DNA from: Utricularia gibba
Lineage: Eukaryota > Streptophyta > Magnoliopsida > Lamiales > Lentibulariaceae
Direction: 5' to 3'
Assembly (NCBI GenBank): GCA_002189035.1
Contig: CM007989.1
Location: 6,057,501 to 6,121,500, forward strand
Length of the DNA stretch: 64,000 bases
Position 1 is the first letter of the stretch. Each line of letters starts with the position of its first letter. The position numbers and the translations under genes were made by a program. Of the stretch, positions 24,230 through 33,850 are shown in pieces. A model generated the notes under the pieces. The model was not told the origin of the DNA and did not search any database. It saw only the letters and a program-made list of their open reading frames with translations.

Positions 24230-24790
24230 ACTTTTTTTCAAGTATAAAAATTTGATAACCCTTAGTTACCTTTTTGTAACCTACAAGAATTTCAACTTGA
24301 AGTTGTTCATCTAGTTTTGTTTTCACTTCATCAGGTATGTGAACAAAACTTACATTTTTGAAAACCTTCAAGTTTCCTCATCTACATTGATGGCCATGCC
24401 ACATTTCATAAATAGTTTTTCCTTGTAAAGATTTCAAAGGTAGCATATTAAGCAAATAAATTGTTGTGAGCTTCAATCCAAAGATAAATAGCTAGATTTT
24501 TCTCAGACAACCAACATCTATTCATCTCCAGAATAATTCGATTTTTACTTTCAGAAGTTCTATTTTTGTTTAGGGAAGTATGGTGGCTGAAGTAACAAAT
24601 GATTTCCTTATCATTATATAACCTTTTCAATACATTGCTAAGATCATTTCCATCATTGTCCGATTTGAATAGTTCGATTTTTTTGTTATTTTGATTCTCA
24701 ACTATGGTTTTGAACTTTGTGAATGCATCATATTTTGATCCTTTCTGTTGATAAAATATATGACTTTAACAATAGAAGATTTTATTTTTA
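24230..24790 (-). mobile_element. Copia integrase fragment
   Basis: Minus-strand frame 24448-24630 contains SESKNRIILEMNRC, LSEKNLAIYLWIEAHNN, matching the copia integrase ERKNRTLLEMARxMLxxKxLPxxFWAEA. Downstream, in broken frames, come SLQGKTIYEMWHG and LKVFKNVSFVHIPDEVKTKL, the usual NLTPYExWxGxKPxxxHLKVFG and following region. It is isolated from the other copia pieces and decayed. Confidence 0.75.
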
Positions 24791-25282
24791 TAAAAAAAGA
24801 CTTTATATGTGAAAAGAAATATTTATATTAAAAAATGAATACATACATGAAATATTTATATTATGTTGGAATCTTAGTATTTAAAATATTTTTAAAAGGT
24901 CATTTTAACAAGACAAATTATTAGTATGTTTGGAATATCTTTTAAATATACACAAATGTTACAAAAGGATTTTATTTTTAAAAATATTTAGAAGTGTTTG
25001 TTATTTTTAGGAATGGTTTTAAGTAACTTCTATTTATATTATAATTTTAATAAATTTTAGTAATGGCAAATTATATTTTATTCAAAAAAATAAATAGGAG
25101 ATCTATCATCTTTTATATTAAAAGAAATTCTGGAAAAAAATAAAAATAAAATGCATAGCAAGTGCGAACATTTGGCGTTGGGTGGGACAGGAGTGGAGGT
25201 CTTGTGCTGTTAGAACTCTGAAGGCGTTCAGTGAAGGAAATGATGAATGATCCTAAGCTCCCTACGCAGGAGATGATGTCTG
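24791..25282. other. AT-rich spacer and CBSX5 3' flank
   Basis: AT-rich, low-complexity DNA to about 25140, then balanced sequence likely to include the 3' untranslated region of the minus-strand CBSX5-like gene. No other feature seen. Confidence 0.5.
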
Positions 25283-26598
25283 TCACATGAGCATGGACTC
25301 CAGGTTTCTGCGGAAAACTTTTAGCATTTCAGTGAAGGTTACAATCCCAACGACGGTGGAGTCATCCTCAATCACCCAGACATACGCCACGCGATGGGCG
25401 AGGGCTTGGACCATCACTGCCACCAGCGAGCTCCATGGATGGCACACCATCGCCTCCGCCCGTCTCACCATTCGAACCGAGTAGCAGCAGCCACTCGACC
25501 TGCTACACGAGCCGCCAGGCTTCGACACGGGAGAAGACGAAAGGTCATCGTCCACCGGCAGCAACTCCATCATCCCTTCCAGCTTCTTCCTTTTCAACTC
25601 CTCCTCCACTTTTTTCACTATTTCTCCGGGTGGGCCGCCGCAGTCTATATACGCCATCAGGTCCCCTGCGGAGAGAGTCACGATAGCGGCGGCCACTGAC
25701 TCGTCGCAAGTGGCCAGTGCGGAAGGAGATATTTCGCCGATTAGGGTTCCTCTGCTGTCAACTACAGCAACAGAAGTTTGATCGGCAAGGGACGCAAGCA
25801 TAAGCCCAATTGCTGAGATAGCGGGGGAGTGATAGTTGATTGCCGGGAAATCAGAGTTAATTATGCCAAGAGATTCTATAGATTGAGATGAGATTGGCGA
25901 GAATAAGCCCACCGAACTTAAGAAGAATCGGATCACATCTTCTTGAGTCAACCAACAATACTCTTGGCTGCTGTGATTCGTGAGAGTTGGGGGTGAACTT
26001 GAGGATCTTGGAAGCTGTTTCCGCCGATTCCTACTTTTAATTGGAACCACAAGATTCTGCGCGCCTTCGAGCATCAAGTCTATGGCGTCTAGCAAGCTGC
26101 ACACATAACGCAGAAATTGGAGAAAATTACCAAGGCAGTTAAAAACAAATTGAACACCGCAAATGAAATTTCAACCCAGATCTGGTATCGAAAAGGCCAA
26201 GAGATCATCAGCTGACACGGTTACCTAGTAGAGGACTCAACTTGGCGGACAGTACCCGTATCTTTCGTCAGTAAAACAGTAACCGGGGAGCGGAGAGCCG
26301 CACCAGGGGCACACAAATTCTCTTCCTTACAAAGATGGAAAATTATATCTACCATGCAGGCCTTCCCCAAACAGAGGCAGTTTAGAGTGTTGACGTTGGA
26401 GGAGGAATGGTCGCAGCTCCAAACGCTGACGGCGTTATCGTCAGAGGATTTAATCGCGGCGAGAGCTTCAGCGACTGAGGCGGCGGCGGAGAGAGTCCGC
26501 AGAGGAGGCTTTCCGATGCAGAGATCTGCAACCTCGTAGGACAACAAGCCAATTGCCATGCAACGGCGGAGTTCGGAGGGCGGCGGGGAGAGAGTCAC
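25283..26598 (-). CDS. CBSX5: CBS domain-containing protein CBSX5-like
   Basis: Two exons on the minus strand, 26598-26225 and 26096-25283, with a 128-base GT-AG intron; 395 aa. The join restores ESSTSLLDAIDL, matching the family. Conserved segments: LLSYEVADLCIGKPPLRTLS near the start, LGKACMVDIIFHLCKE, CWLTQEDVIRFFLSSVGLFS, TSVAVVDSRGTLIGEISPS, ATLSAGDLMAYIDCGGPP and, at the end, VMVQALAHRVAYVWVIEDD and VGIVTFTEMLKVFRRNLE. CBS pairs bind adenosine nucleotides in many proteins; the plant CBSX5/6 group itself is poorly characterised. Family members usually start at the ALxFLSY-like segment, so the methionine at residue 14 (26559) is a possible alternative start. Conservation looks complete, so it is likely functional. 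Confidence 0.93.
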
Positions 26599-26664
26599 CC
26601 AAGAAGGCGCAGCGGAGCAGGAAAAGCAAGAGCAATAGCAGCTTAAGCGGGGAGGGCGGATCCG

Positions 26665-26672
26665 TATTTATA
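26665..26672 (-). promoter_or_regulatory. TATA box of the CBSX5-like gene
   Basis: The minus strand reads tataaata 67 bases upstream of the first in-frame ATG of the CBSX5-like gene (26598). Position and sequence fit a plant core promoter. A start site about 30 bases downstream would give a short 5' leader. Confidence 0.6.
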
Positions 26673-26842
26673 CCTGAACGCAGGGATTAGTCAATTAATC
26701 CCGCTTAATCCATACATCTAAATTTCTAATCATGAGAATAAAAGATTTACTTTTTAATTAGTTTATTTCGTATTATTAATTTTATTTTAAATTATTGTAG
26801 ACAACCCAACATATGCACCATCATCTTCGCCTTCAGAGATGA

Positions 26843-28038
26843 CTACGTTTCCCCCCTGCATCCCAATTCCCGTTGCTTGCAGCCGACCCGGCAGCCATGG
26901 CGTGGAGGCTTCGCAGAGGCATCGTCAGGATCACTGGACTCGAGGAGGAGTCCTCTAAGGCATCTTCTTCGGACCCTCGATTTCTTCTCCTGGTTCATTC
27001 CCGTTGCCGGCTTCAAGTCTGGAGAAACGCTTTTACGACGGCCTGAAAGGGTAAGCTCCTGAGGAATATGGCTAACATTCATGCGAACTCCTGGATTTCT
27101 TTCCGCAATTGAAGCGTTGAATAAAATGGAGTTGTTCACTCCCTGTGCGTTGTTGTTAACATACGCCTCTGCTGGGTGTTCCTTGCCTTTAGCTGCCTCG
27201 CCATTTTCTTCCTCACTTTCCTCTGGACATATCTTATATCCCCGGTGAATGCGAACCGGTTTGTCTCGGGGGGAAGAATTCGGCATTTCCATTGTTGCGC
27301 CTCTGTTGTCTCCGGCAAGTGTTACCACATTCATTGGCATGTTGTTTCCCATCGCCAGCTTCGATTTCAGAATGCCGTCTCTGATTATGTTTCGAGGTAG
27401 AACGGATTCGGTATAAGCGTCAGAAAAGTAGACCATCTTCCTGTGCACTGAATCCGGGTCACGGCTTCCCTGCGTTTGCATATCTTCTTTCACATCTCTC
27501 ATTTCTTCAATCAGAGATTCATGGCTTTTTACTTCCCCGACCTTTTCGCCAATGGCACCATTCTCTGCAACATTCATGGCAACCTCCCCTTCATTCATTT
27601 CTGGTTCACTGTTCTTCTCATCGGCAACCAAGGCTTCCCTTTCTCGACCCTCGTTACTTACCCCTGACTGTGAATACTGCCGTACATCCTTTTGGAAACC
27701 AGAGGATGAAGGTTTAGGAGGCGGTTCTGGAGAAGCCCAGAAAGAACCAACTGGGATTCGGGCTTCCCCGATGACAGGGATCGCCTATCCTCCGGAATCG
27801 GTGATGGTATTTCACCGAGGTGTTCTATCCGGTCAGCCAACTTCTGTTGTTCCTCAGCCTTGTCAACTTCCATACCTGGTGATGGGCCGTCAGTCAAAGT
27901 GGTGCTAGCGGTCCCGCCCCTTGTGCCATTTCCGGGCGCCCTCGTAGCCAGGGCCGCGTGTCGTGTAGATCGCCGGTTCACCTGTGGGCGCCCTGAACTC
28001 GAAGGCCAGAAGCGGAACAGGGATTTCCGGTCCACCAT
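26843..28038 (-). CDS. Unrecognised charged protein, one apparent frame break
   Basis: The minus strand has two long frames. The first opens with ATG at 28038 in a good context (aaaccatgg) and runs 126 codons to 27658: a basic N-terminus, then MEVDKAEEQQKLADRIEHLG and EIPSPIPEDRR. The second, frame-shifted by one, is open from about 27787 to 26843 and reads naturally from the overlap: IGEARIPVGSFWASPEPPPK, then FQKDVRQYSQSG, a Glu-rich stretch (VKSHESLIEEMRDVKEDMQ), VYFSDAYTESVLPRN and a basic end. The switch from EDRR to the second frame near 27770-27790 would give one protein of about 390 aa. Alternatively, GTAAGT at 27660-27655 is a strong donor and the first frame may be spliced elsewhere. 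No known domain was recognised. Composition (disordered, Glu/Lys/Ser/Pro-rich) suggests a nuclear or scaffold-type protein; that is inference. Confidence 0.5.
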
Positions 28039-28631
28039 GGTTTCGAATATAAGAAAAGAGAGACAGCTTTATGTTCTTATGCAGATACCTGTGCCTGAAG
28101 GAAAACCCTTCAAGCTTTCTTCACCTTGTGTTGTTCTACTTGGTATTTATTCCTTCTCCCAGTTAGCAGCAAGGCTGAACTTCTAAGAAAAGAACAAAGA
28201 AACTGTTGATATGAATGGTGGAACAGGAAGAAAACATTCTGCATTACCCACCCCAGCACTGATATTAAGTTAGGGAATAAGAGAAAGAACTCCGATCTCC
28301 ATGATGGCATGGCCTCATGGCCCAAAGTGGTAACTGCGGAAAGCTGTTTCCTTCTCTTCCCGGCTGTGCAGCCTGGAATGGTGACAAGGACAATTCATTC
28401 CACTAAGTCCAAAATAAAAGGGACCATGGGTGCGAAGGAGTAGACGGGGAAGGCGTGCCCACCCACACCCCATGCCTGTGCCTCCTTCCTTCGGTGTAAA
28501 ATAAGCAAGGTGTTCCGCAAGTGTCGGATCCACGTGCCGAGGGGAGAATGTTTGCAGAGGACACCGCTTCACAGGTTGATTCTTTTAGATCTGATGCGAA
28601 GAAACTTCCTGATTGAGAGATAAGTAGCAGC
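28039..28631. promoter_or_regulatory. Divergent intergenic region between two genes
   Basis: This 593-base segment separates the start of the minus-strand charged protein from the start of the plus-strand zinc-ribbon gene. It probably holds both promoters and leaders. No clear TATA box was seen for either, which is common for housekeeping plant genes. Confidence 0.4.
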
Positions 28632-28841
28632 ATGGTATGCTTCTGTTTTCTGGTGGATCAGAAGACGGCGGTGCGGCGAAGGAAGCCGGTTGCAGGGAGC
28701 TGTTCACGGTGCGGCCACGGGGCCGTGGTCGCGGACATGAAGACTCTCACGAGGTTCTGCGCCATCCCCTTCTTCTGGAGTTCCTGGAAAGCCATTGTTT
28801 GTAGCGTCTGCGGAGCAATTCTCAAGTCCTACAGGTCCTGA
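28632..28841 (+). CDS. Small conserved plant zinc-ribbon-like protein
   Basis: A single-exon 69-aa protein. It opens MVCFCFLVDQK and has CSRC at residues 24-27 and CSVC at 57-60, with VADMKTLTRFC and PFFWSSWKAIVC between them and GAILKSYR at the end. The two CxxC pairs make a zinc ribbon or similar metal site. I recognise the pattern from a conserved short plant protein family of unknown function, with the same MxCFCFLVD start and ILKSYR end; I know no established biochemical role. Length and all cysteine pairs are as expected, so it is probably intact. It is convergent with the small mitochondrial gene downstream (343 bases between stop codons). Confidence 0.85.
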   Translation: MVCFCFLVDQKTAVRRRKPVAGSCSRCGHGAVVADMKTLTRFCAIPFFWSSWKAIVCSVCGAILKSYRS

Positions 28842-29184
28842 GAATTAAACCCTATCACTACTCTCTCTGTATTGCAGCTCTTCCAAAAAATGTGTTAGTT
28901 TGCTTCTTATGGTGCGTTGCATCTCAAGCCATTGTCTGCATGAGTTGATTGCCCATCAGAATGCTTGGGTTTCTTGAGGCTTGTTAAGAACGTAATCACA
29001 ACATAAAGAGAGATGTGTTGAGATCAATGAAATGTAGGAGAAGAATAGGTTCCTTCACTTGCTGCAACATCCACAAGAACAGGTCGTGAATCCATGCAGT
29101 AAACAAATAAGGACGATTCATAGGCCATCCCCAGACATTGGAAGTGCTCTTTCCAGAGGTCATTATTCAGAAGCCATCCCCAGC

Positions 29185-30416
29185 TTAATGTGCAGCATCG
29201 GCAACCGTCTTCTACATAAAAAGATAAAGCATAAGTGGCATGAAACATAAGTAAAAAAAGACCCTGAAGTAGGATTCAAACCTACCTCTTCCTTCTTTCC
29301 CTTGGTAAAGAATTTGTACGCGCCATAGAAGACCAAGCCCCATCCAGTAAGAGACACAATAACAAACTGCAAAAGACATAGAATCCAATCACAAAAACAA
29401 TGCCACAAAAACCTTATGTCAACAAGGTGATCAGATATAGTGTCGTTGTGCGAATGCTGTTTCTTAAAAACATGAATCAAGCCTAGGGAAACGGCATCAG
29501 TGCCTTGTACAATCAACTAGTAACTTTTTCTATTGCTATTTACGTGGACGCTCCACAAAATAAACCAGTGCCATCATGTAATCTATTTTGATATCATTGA
29601 TTCCAAACATATTGCAAGGGCATCTAATGAGTGCTCTCTGGGAGAAGGTAAAATGCGAAACCTACATTAGTCTTCGTTTTTTTTTCTGTCTAACATAGCC
29701 AATGGCTCCCCATCTAAAATGGCGTTGGATATATCACAACCCTTATCAGCAAGACTGAGCACCTAGAGCAGACAGCATGTCCCAGTTCCATACATTTTAT
29801 CCATACAGAGGAATACCAAAAAAAGTTATTGGTAAAAAAAAAAAAAAAAAAAAAAAAAAACGTAGCACACAGTAGCTAGAACAGAACAGATCAATAAGCC
29901 TTCTTGTTTAAATCTAGGACCCTCACACATCGAAATCCCCGTTCCTTGGAAAACAAGCAGTGGTACAATTACCCTAATCCCAATTATGATGGGGAATTCA
30001 AAAGATAATCCTAATTATGCACGACGCACGGAACCAAACCCAAACCCCGATTAACAAACATGGAACGAAAACAAACAGAAAAGAAAGCCCCAAGCTTGCG
30101 CACCTGCTCTTCTTTCCAGTTCCCGGGATTCGTAGGCTCTTTCCAACAGTCCACTTTCGCCGGTCCATGGTGATCTGCACAAAAAAGAAAAAAAAACAAA
30201 ACAAAACACAATCGGTGAAAGCAATTGAACGAAGAAATTCCATGGGAAGATGGTCGGTGGTAACCACCGGTAATTATTGATTAGTCGCCCAAAATTACCG
30301 GCACCACCGGCGAAACCACGGCGGTTGAAAAGGCTTGGGACTCTGGCTGAGACTATTGATGATCTGGAGAGTCGAAGCCTCATCAGATCCGCAGACTGGC
30401 GAGCCAATGAAGCCAT
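29185..30416 (-). CDS. Small mitochondrial inner-membrane protein, complex I ESSS/NDUFB11-like
   Basis: Four exons on the minus strand: 30416-30299, 30174-30104, 29366-29286 and 29211-29185, all with GT-AG ends and consistent phase; 98 aa. The first 39 residues are Arg/Ser-rich without acids and contain RRGFAGG, a typical mitochondrial presequence. Then DHHGPAKVDCWKEPTNP, GNWKEEQ, one membrane span (FVIVSLTGWGLVFYGAYKFF) and a basic tail TKGKKEEKTVADAAH. The order presequence, short soluble linker, single transmembrane helix matches plant proteins annotated as the ESSS subunit of respiratory complex I; that assignment is from memory of the family and less certain than the gene itself. The last coding exon is only 27 bases. 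Intron 2 (737 bases) carries a 27-base A/T homopolymer. Confidence 0.85.
29834..29860. repeat. 27-base A homopolymer in intron 2 of the mitochondrial gene
   Basis: An uninterrupted run of A on the plus strand (T in the sense of the gene). It may be a retroposon tail or simple slippage; no retroposed body was recognised next to it. Length is likely imprecise in assembly. Confidence 0.8.
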
Positions 30417-31084
30417 TTTCGTGTTCAGTTTCTGAATGAAGCCGGCCGGCAATTCTAGTGACGGAGCCTCAATTAGGAATTGCAAGTGCTCGCCTCCGTC
30501 GGACATGTTTAGCAACTTAATGGGCCAGTAAGTGGGTACGTCTTGGGCCGGACAACGAGCCCAGAAACATGTACTGCAGATTTTGTTCATATTTATATAT
30601 TGTTTTTTCTGTAATCTCAAACAAAAGCCCATCATATCATTCTCATGTCATGAAGCTTCAAAACTGGTCCTGCTTCGTGAGAATTTTCAAGATTTCCTGC
30701 ATCAACAAAATTAATCTTCATCAGAACATTTGCCAGACATCAACCGCTTATCTAAAAAAAAGAGTTTGTAAGTAGATCAAGCACTTCATACACATTGAAC
30801 AAAAAACAAAATGTGATAATGACAAGTTTATATCGATTCACATAGACTAAAAATTATTTTAGGATTAATACAATTCTTAATAAAACTCTTTCCTCTAGTA
30901 TGCAAGTACCGGATTTCCTATTTTCTGGGTTACTAGTCTCGATCCTTTATTTGATTTCCACAAATTGCCTCTAAACCATATGAAATCCTTTTCAAATCCC
31001 CATAGCAATGTGCTTAACCCCCCTTGAGTAAGATGCAACCTAGTTTCTTATAACTAATTTAGGAATTAATATGACTTGGACACG
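30417..31084. other. Upstream flank of the mitochondrial gene
   Basis: Balanced sequence to about 30560 (promoter and leader of the minus-strand gene) and then AT-rich sequence. No gene found. Confidence 0.4.
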
Positions 31085-31109
31085 TGTACCCGCATCTAGT
31101 TCTGCATTT

Positions 31110-31187
31110 TAAATTTAAAAAATCTAGGATCGGCCACTAATGAACTTCATATACTCAAATTTAGAAAACTATCCACTTTCTTATTTG

Positions 31188-31270
<83 letters not shown>

Positions 31271-31480
31271 AATATCATAATTTATGTTTTTTCATATACA
31301 ATAATGCTTATCAGAAAAATAAATTTCGCATTATTTTTTTTATAATACTTATAGCAATTTTTTTGTTTTTATGAACTCTATATTAAAATTATTAAAAAAA
31401 ATTAATAGAGTATAAAAAACGGATAGGCTATATTATTGAAAAATAATAATATATTACTTATGTAAAATGAGTATTTAAAA
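31110..31480 (+). repeat. Left terminal inverted repeat of the MULE
   Basis: Pairs with 37920-38260 in reverse complement, with an (AT)n expansion inserted at 31194-31266 that the right arm has only in short form (tatacatatatac). Confidence 0.75.
31194..31266. repeat. (AT)n microsatellite, about 73 bases
   Basis: Uninterrupted TA dinucleotides inside the left arm of the MULE. The homologous place in the right arm holds only a few alternating bases, so the expansion occurred after insertion of the element. Confidence 0.95.
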
Positions 31481-33379
31481 ATATTTTTCAATTTTTGGGA
31501 TAATTCATATTTTTTAAATGATAATGATTATTGAAATTAATATTAAACAATAATATCATATCATTTAACAAAATATAAAAACAATTTATGCTATGTGAAT
31601 TAACTTAGATGAAATTTTAAATAACACTTATTTTGGATTTTCAAAATTTTTTTTATTATAAATCTTCATCCCTTACAATCGATTTTATTAATTTGAAAGC
31701 ATTAATTCATTTTTTGTAAATTTTATTATTAAATACTCTATTTACTGAAATTTCGAAAATTCATATTTCAAATATTTTTAGTATTCAAATATCTCCAATA
31801 AAACTAAAAATACCATATATGTGAATGATACATATTCATTTGAAATGTATCATTATTAAAATGCCATATAGTAATTGCAATGCTTTGATTACGATAATTA
31901 TGTAAATAATATTTTAAAATCAATAAATTAATGTAATTACTTAATTCTACAAAAGTCATTTTTTAAAATATCATGAAATTTAAAAATACTAAAATATATA
32001 TTTTAAAAGTATTTAAATAAAATATTTAATATTTTCATTTATGGAAAATAAATTATTCTATTAAAAAATGAGAAAATTATTTAAATAAAATTATGAAAAC
32101 TATACAATTAATGTTACTTATTATTCAAATAAATTTAATTAAATCATTTTATTGAAATGATAAATATGTGATATATTTTAGAAAGATAGGTATTCAAACG
32201 ATATACATGATTTGAGTTGAATGTATATTTTTCAAGAATCTATATCTTTATTTTAAATTTGTATTATATATTTTTTATTTTAAATTCATAATATCCAATA
32301 CAGAATCCTAAAATTGTTATTTGAATTGAATGTATCTTTTATTTATTTTAAATTTTTATTATATATCATTCAATCTTTAAATATTATTTAGATAGAATGC
32401 ATATTTTTTTTATTTTTTATTTGCTTTACGCATGATTTTTTTTCAAATGGTATTAGAGTTCAATTTATCTTTCATAGATTGAATAAAATAAGAAAATAAT
32501 TTTCAATTTAAAAGTATATATAATAAAACTATAATTTTCAAATATAATTAAGCACATTTATGTATAGATTACATTCAAATATATAAGAAAACTTCTGATA
32601 TATATGTATATATTGTTTAACTATTTTAATATAAAATTCATTGAAATTTAGATTTTAATAAATAGTTTTTAATTTTTAATTATTTTAATATTATAATCCT
32701 AATTGACTTATGAAATCGTTAATGTTGTTGCTATTTTCTTTATATATCTATACTATTTTTAATCTTTTTTTAAATAATCATATATGATTATTTAACCAAT
32801 ATTCATTGCATAGGCTTGTACAAAAAAAAATGCGATTTTAGTGCAATTCAAAGTTGTATATTGTTTTTTTCCATAAAAAATTATTCTAGTTCATCATTTA
32901 TAATAATAAAAGATATATTTTTACTAAGATATAAAAAATTTCTCATTCATAATTATAGAAAAGAAAAGCGAAAAGAAAGAAAATGTTCATACGTGAATAG
33001 AAATATATTGTTCAAAAAAAATATAAATATGTTACAAACCAAATAATGATGATGATTATTAGTGTCAACAGGTTTTACAATAAAAAAATAGAAAACATAT
33101 CAAAATAACTAGTGATAACATGAAAATTAGAAATGACAATGAAATTTATGCATTTGTGAAAAAAATAACATTCATCTTAGAGTAATTCTTAAACTCGCAC
33201 CAACTTTTACCCTTTAAAATATATATATATATATATTTAACCATCTTCATCAACTGCATTATCTTTAAATTTATCATAAATACACAATATAATATATATA
33301 CAATTATAAATCTATAAATTTAAATTAAATTTATAATGTTAAAATGGGAGATTGAAAAATTTGTCAACTTTGACCACGT

Positions 33380-33850
33380 GATGTCATATTTATAGTTTAA
33401 GCCAAACCATGAAAATGTTTGCTCCTGTTGTGTGTGAGATAGTTGGATCTAATATGTCGAAGGTAAAATCGATGGTATTCATATAACGGCTGAAAGTTAA
33501 GAATCCTATCTAAGATGACTAATAATCGAAAGTCTCTATCACTAGTTAAGTTAATCTGATAGCAACCATGAATAATATGAACTTATAACAACTTTAAAAA
33601 CCATGTACATGTAGTACTTAGCTCTTCATCAATTAAAACATAAGCTAATGGGAGAGCATGTCTACCGACATCTATGACAACGGTAATCAATAGTTTGTAT
33701 ATATATTAGCCATACAAATATATCTCTTCGACATGTATGATTGGACAATAATTTTTATATACAACAATACATGATGCAAATATTAAGAACACATGGTATA
33801 GAATTGGCCCTCCCCTATTATCACTCATATGGGTTCACATAAGTATTTCA
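33380..33850 (-). pseudogene. MULE transposase core, decayed
   Basis: Minus-strand translation, with one stop and frame slips, gives FLIFASCIVVYKNYCPIIHV, then EEIYLYG, YKLLITVVIDVGR, ALPLAYVLIDEELSTTCTW, then SDRDF and YEYHRFYLRHIRSNY. This is the plant MuDR/MULE core: FWAFxACIxGFxxCRPVIxxDGTHLYGKYKGxLLxAxGxDxN, FPLAFAxVExE, ISDRHxG and AYHxYCxRHIxxN. The first catalytic Asp of the DGT motif reads Glu-Glu, and the D after IS is kept in SDRD. Inactive. Outside the core, an ORF at 36293-36505 might be an N-terminal piece, but this is weak. Confidence 0.8.

Noticed and set aside
26877-28186. Plus-strand frames across 26.88-28.19 kb
   Set aside because: They are shorter than the minus-strand frames, overlap them and read as low-quality protein. 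The minus frames are longer and have natural composition.
29262-29290. tRNA-like T-loop sequence (gtaggtttgaatcctac on the minus strand)
   Set aside because: It lies at an intron start of the mitochondrial gene. It only loosely resembles a B box, and no matching acceptor stem, D arm or anticodon arm could be formed around it.
31194-31266. Possible replication origin or scaffold attachment site at the (AT)n tract
   Set aside because: A simple microsatellite inside a transposon end explains it; no supporting motif was found.
32449-32475. tggtattagagttcaattta, resembling the tRNA-Met primer-binding site of copia elements
   Set aside because: It lies inside the MULE in AT-rich sequence with no LTR end or gag next to it; chance similarity is likely.
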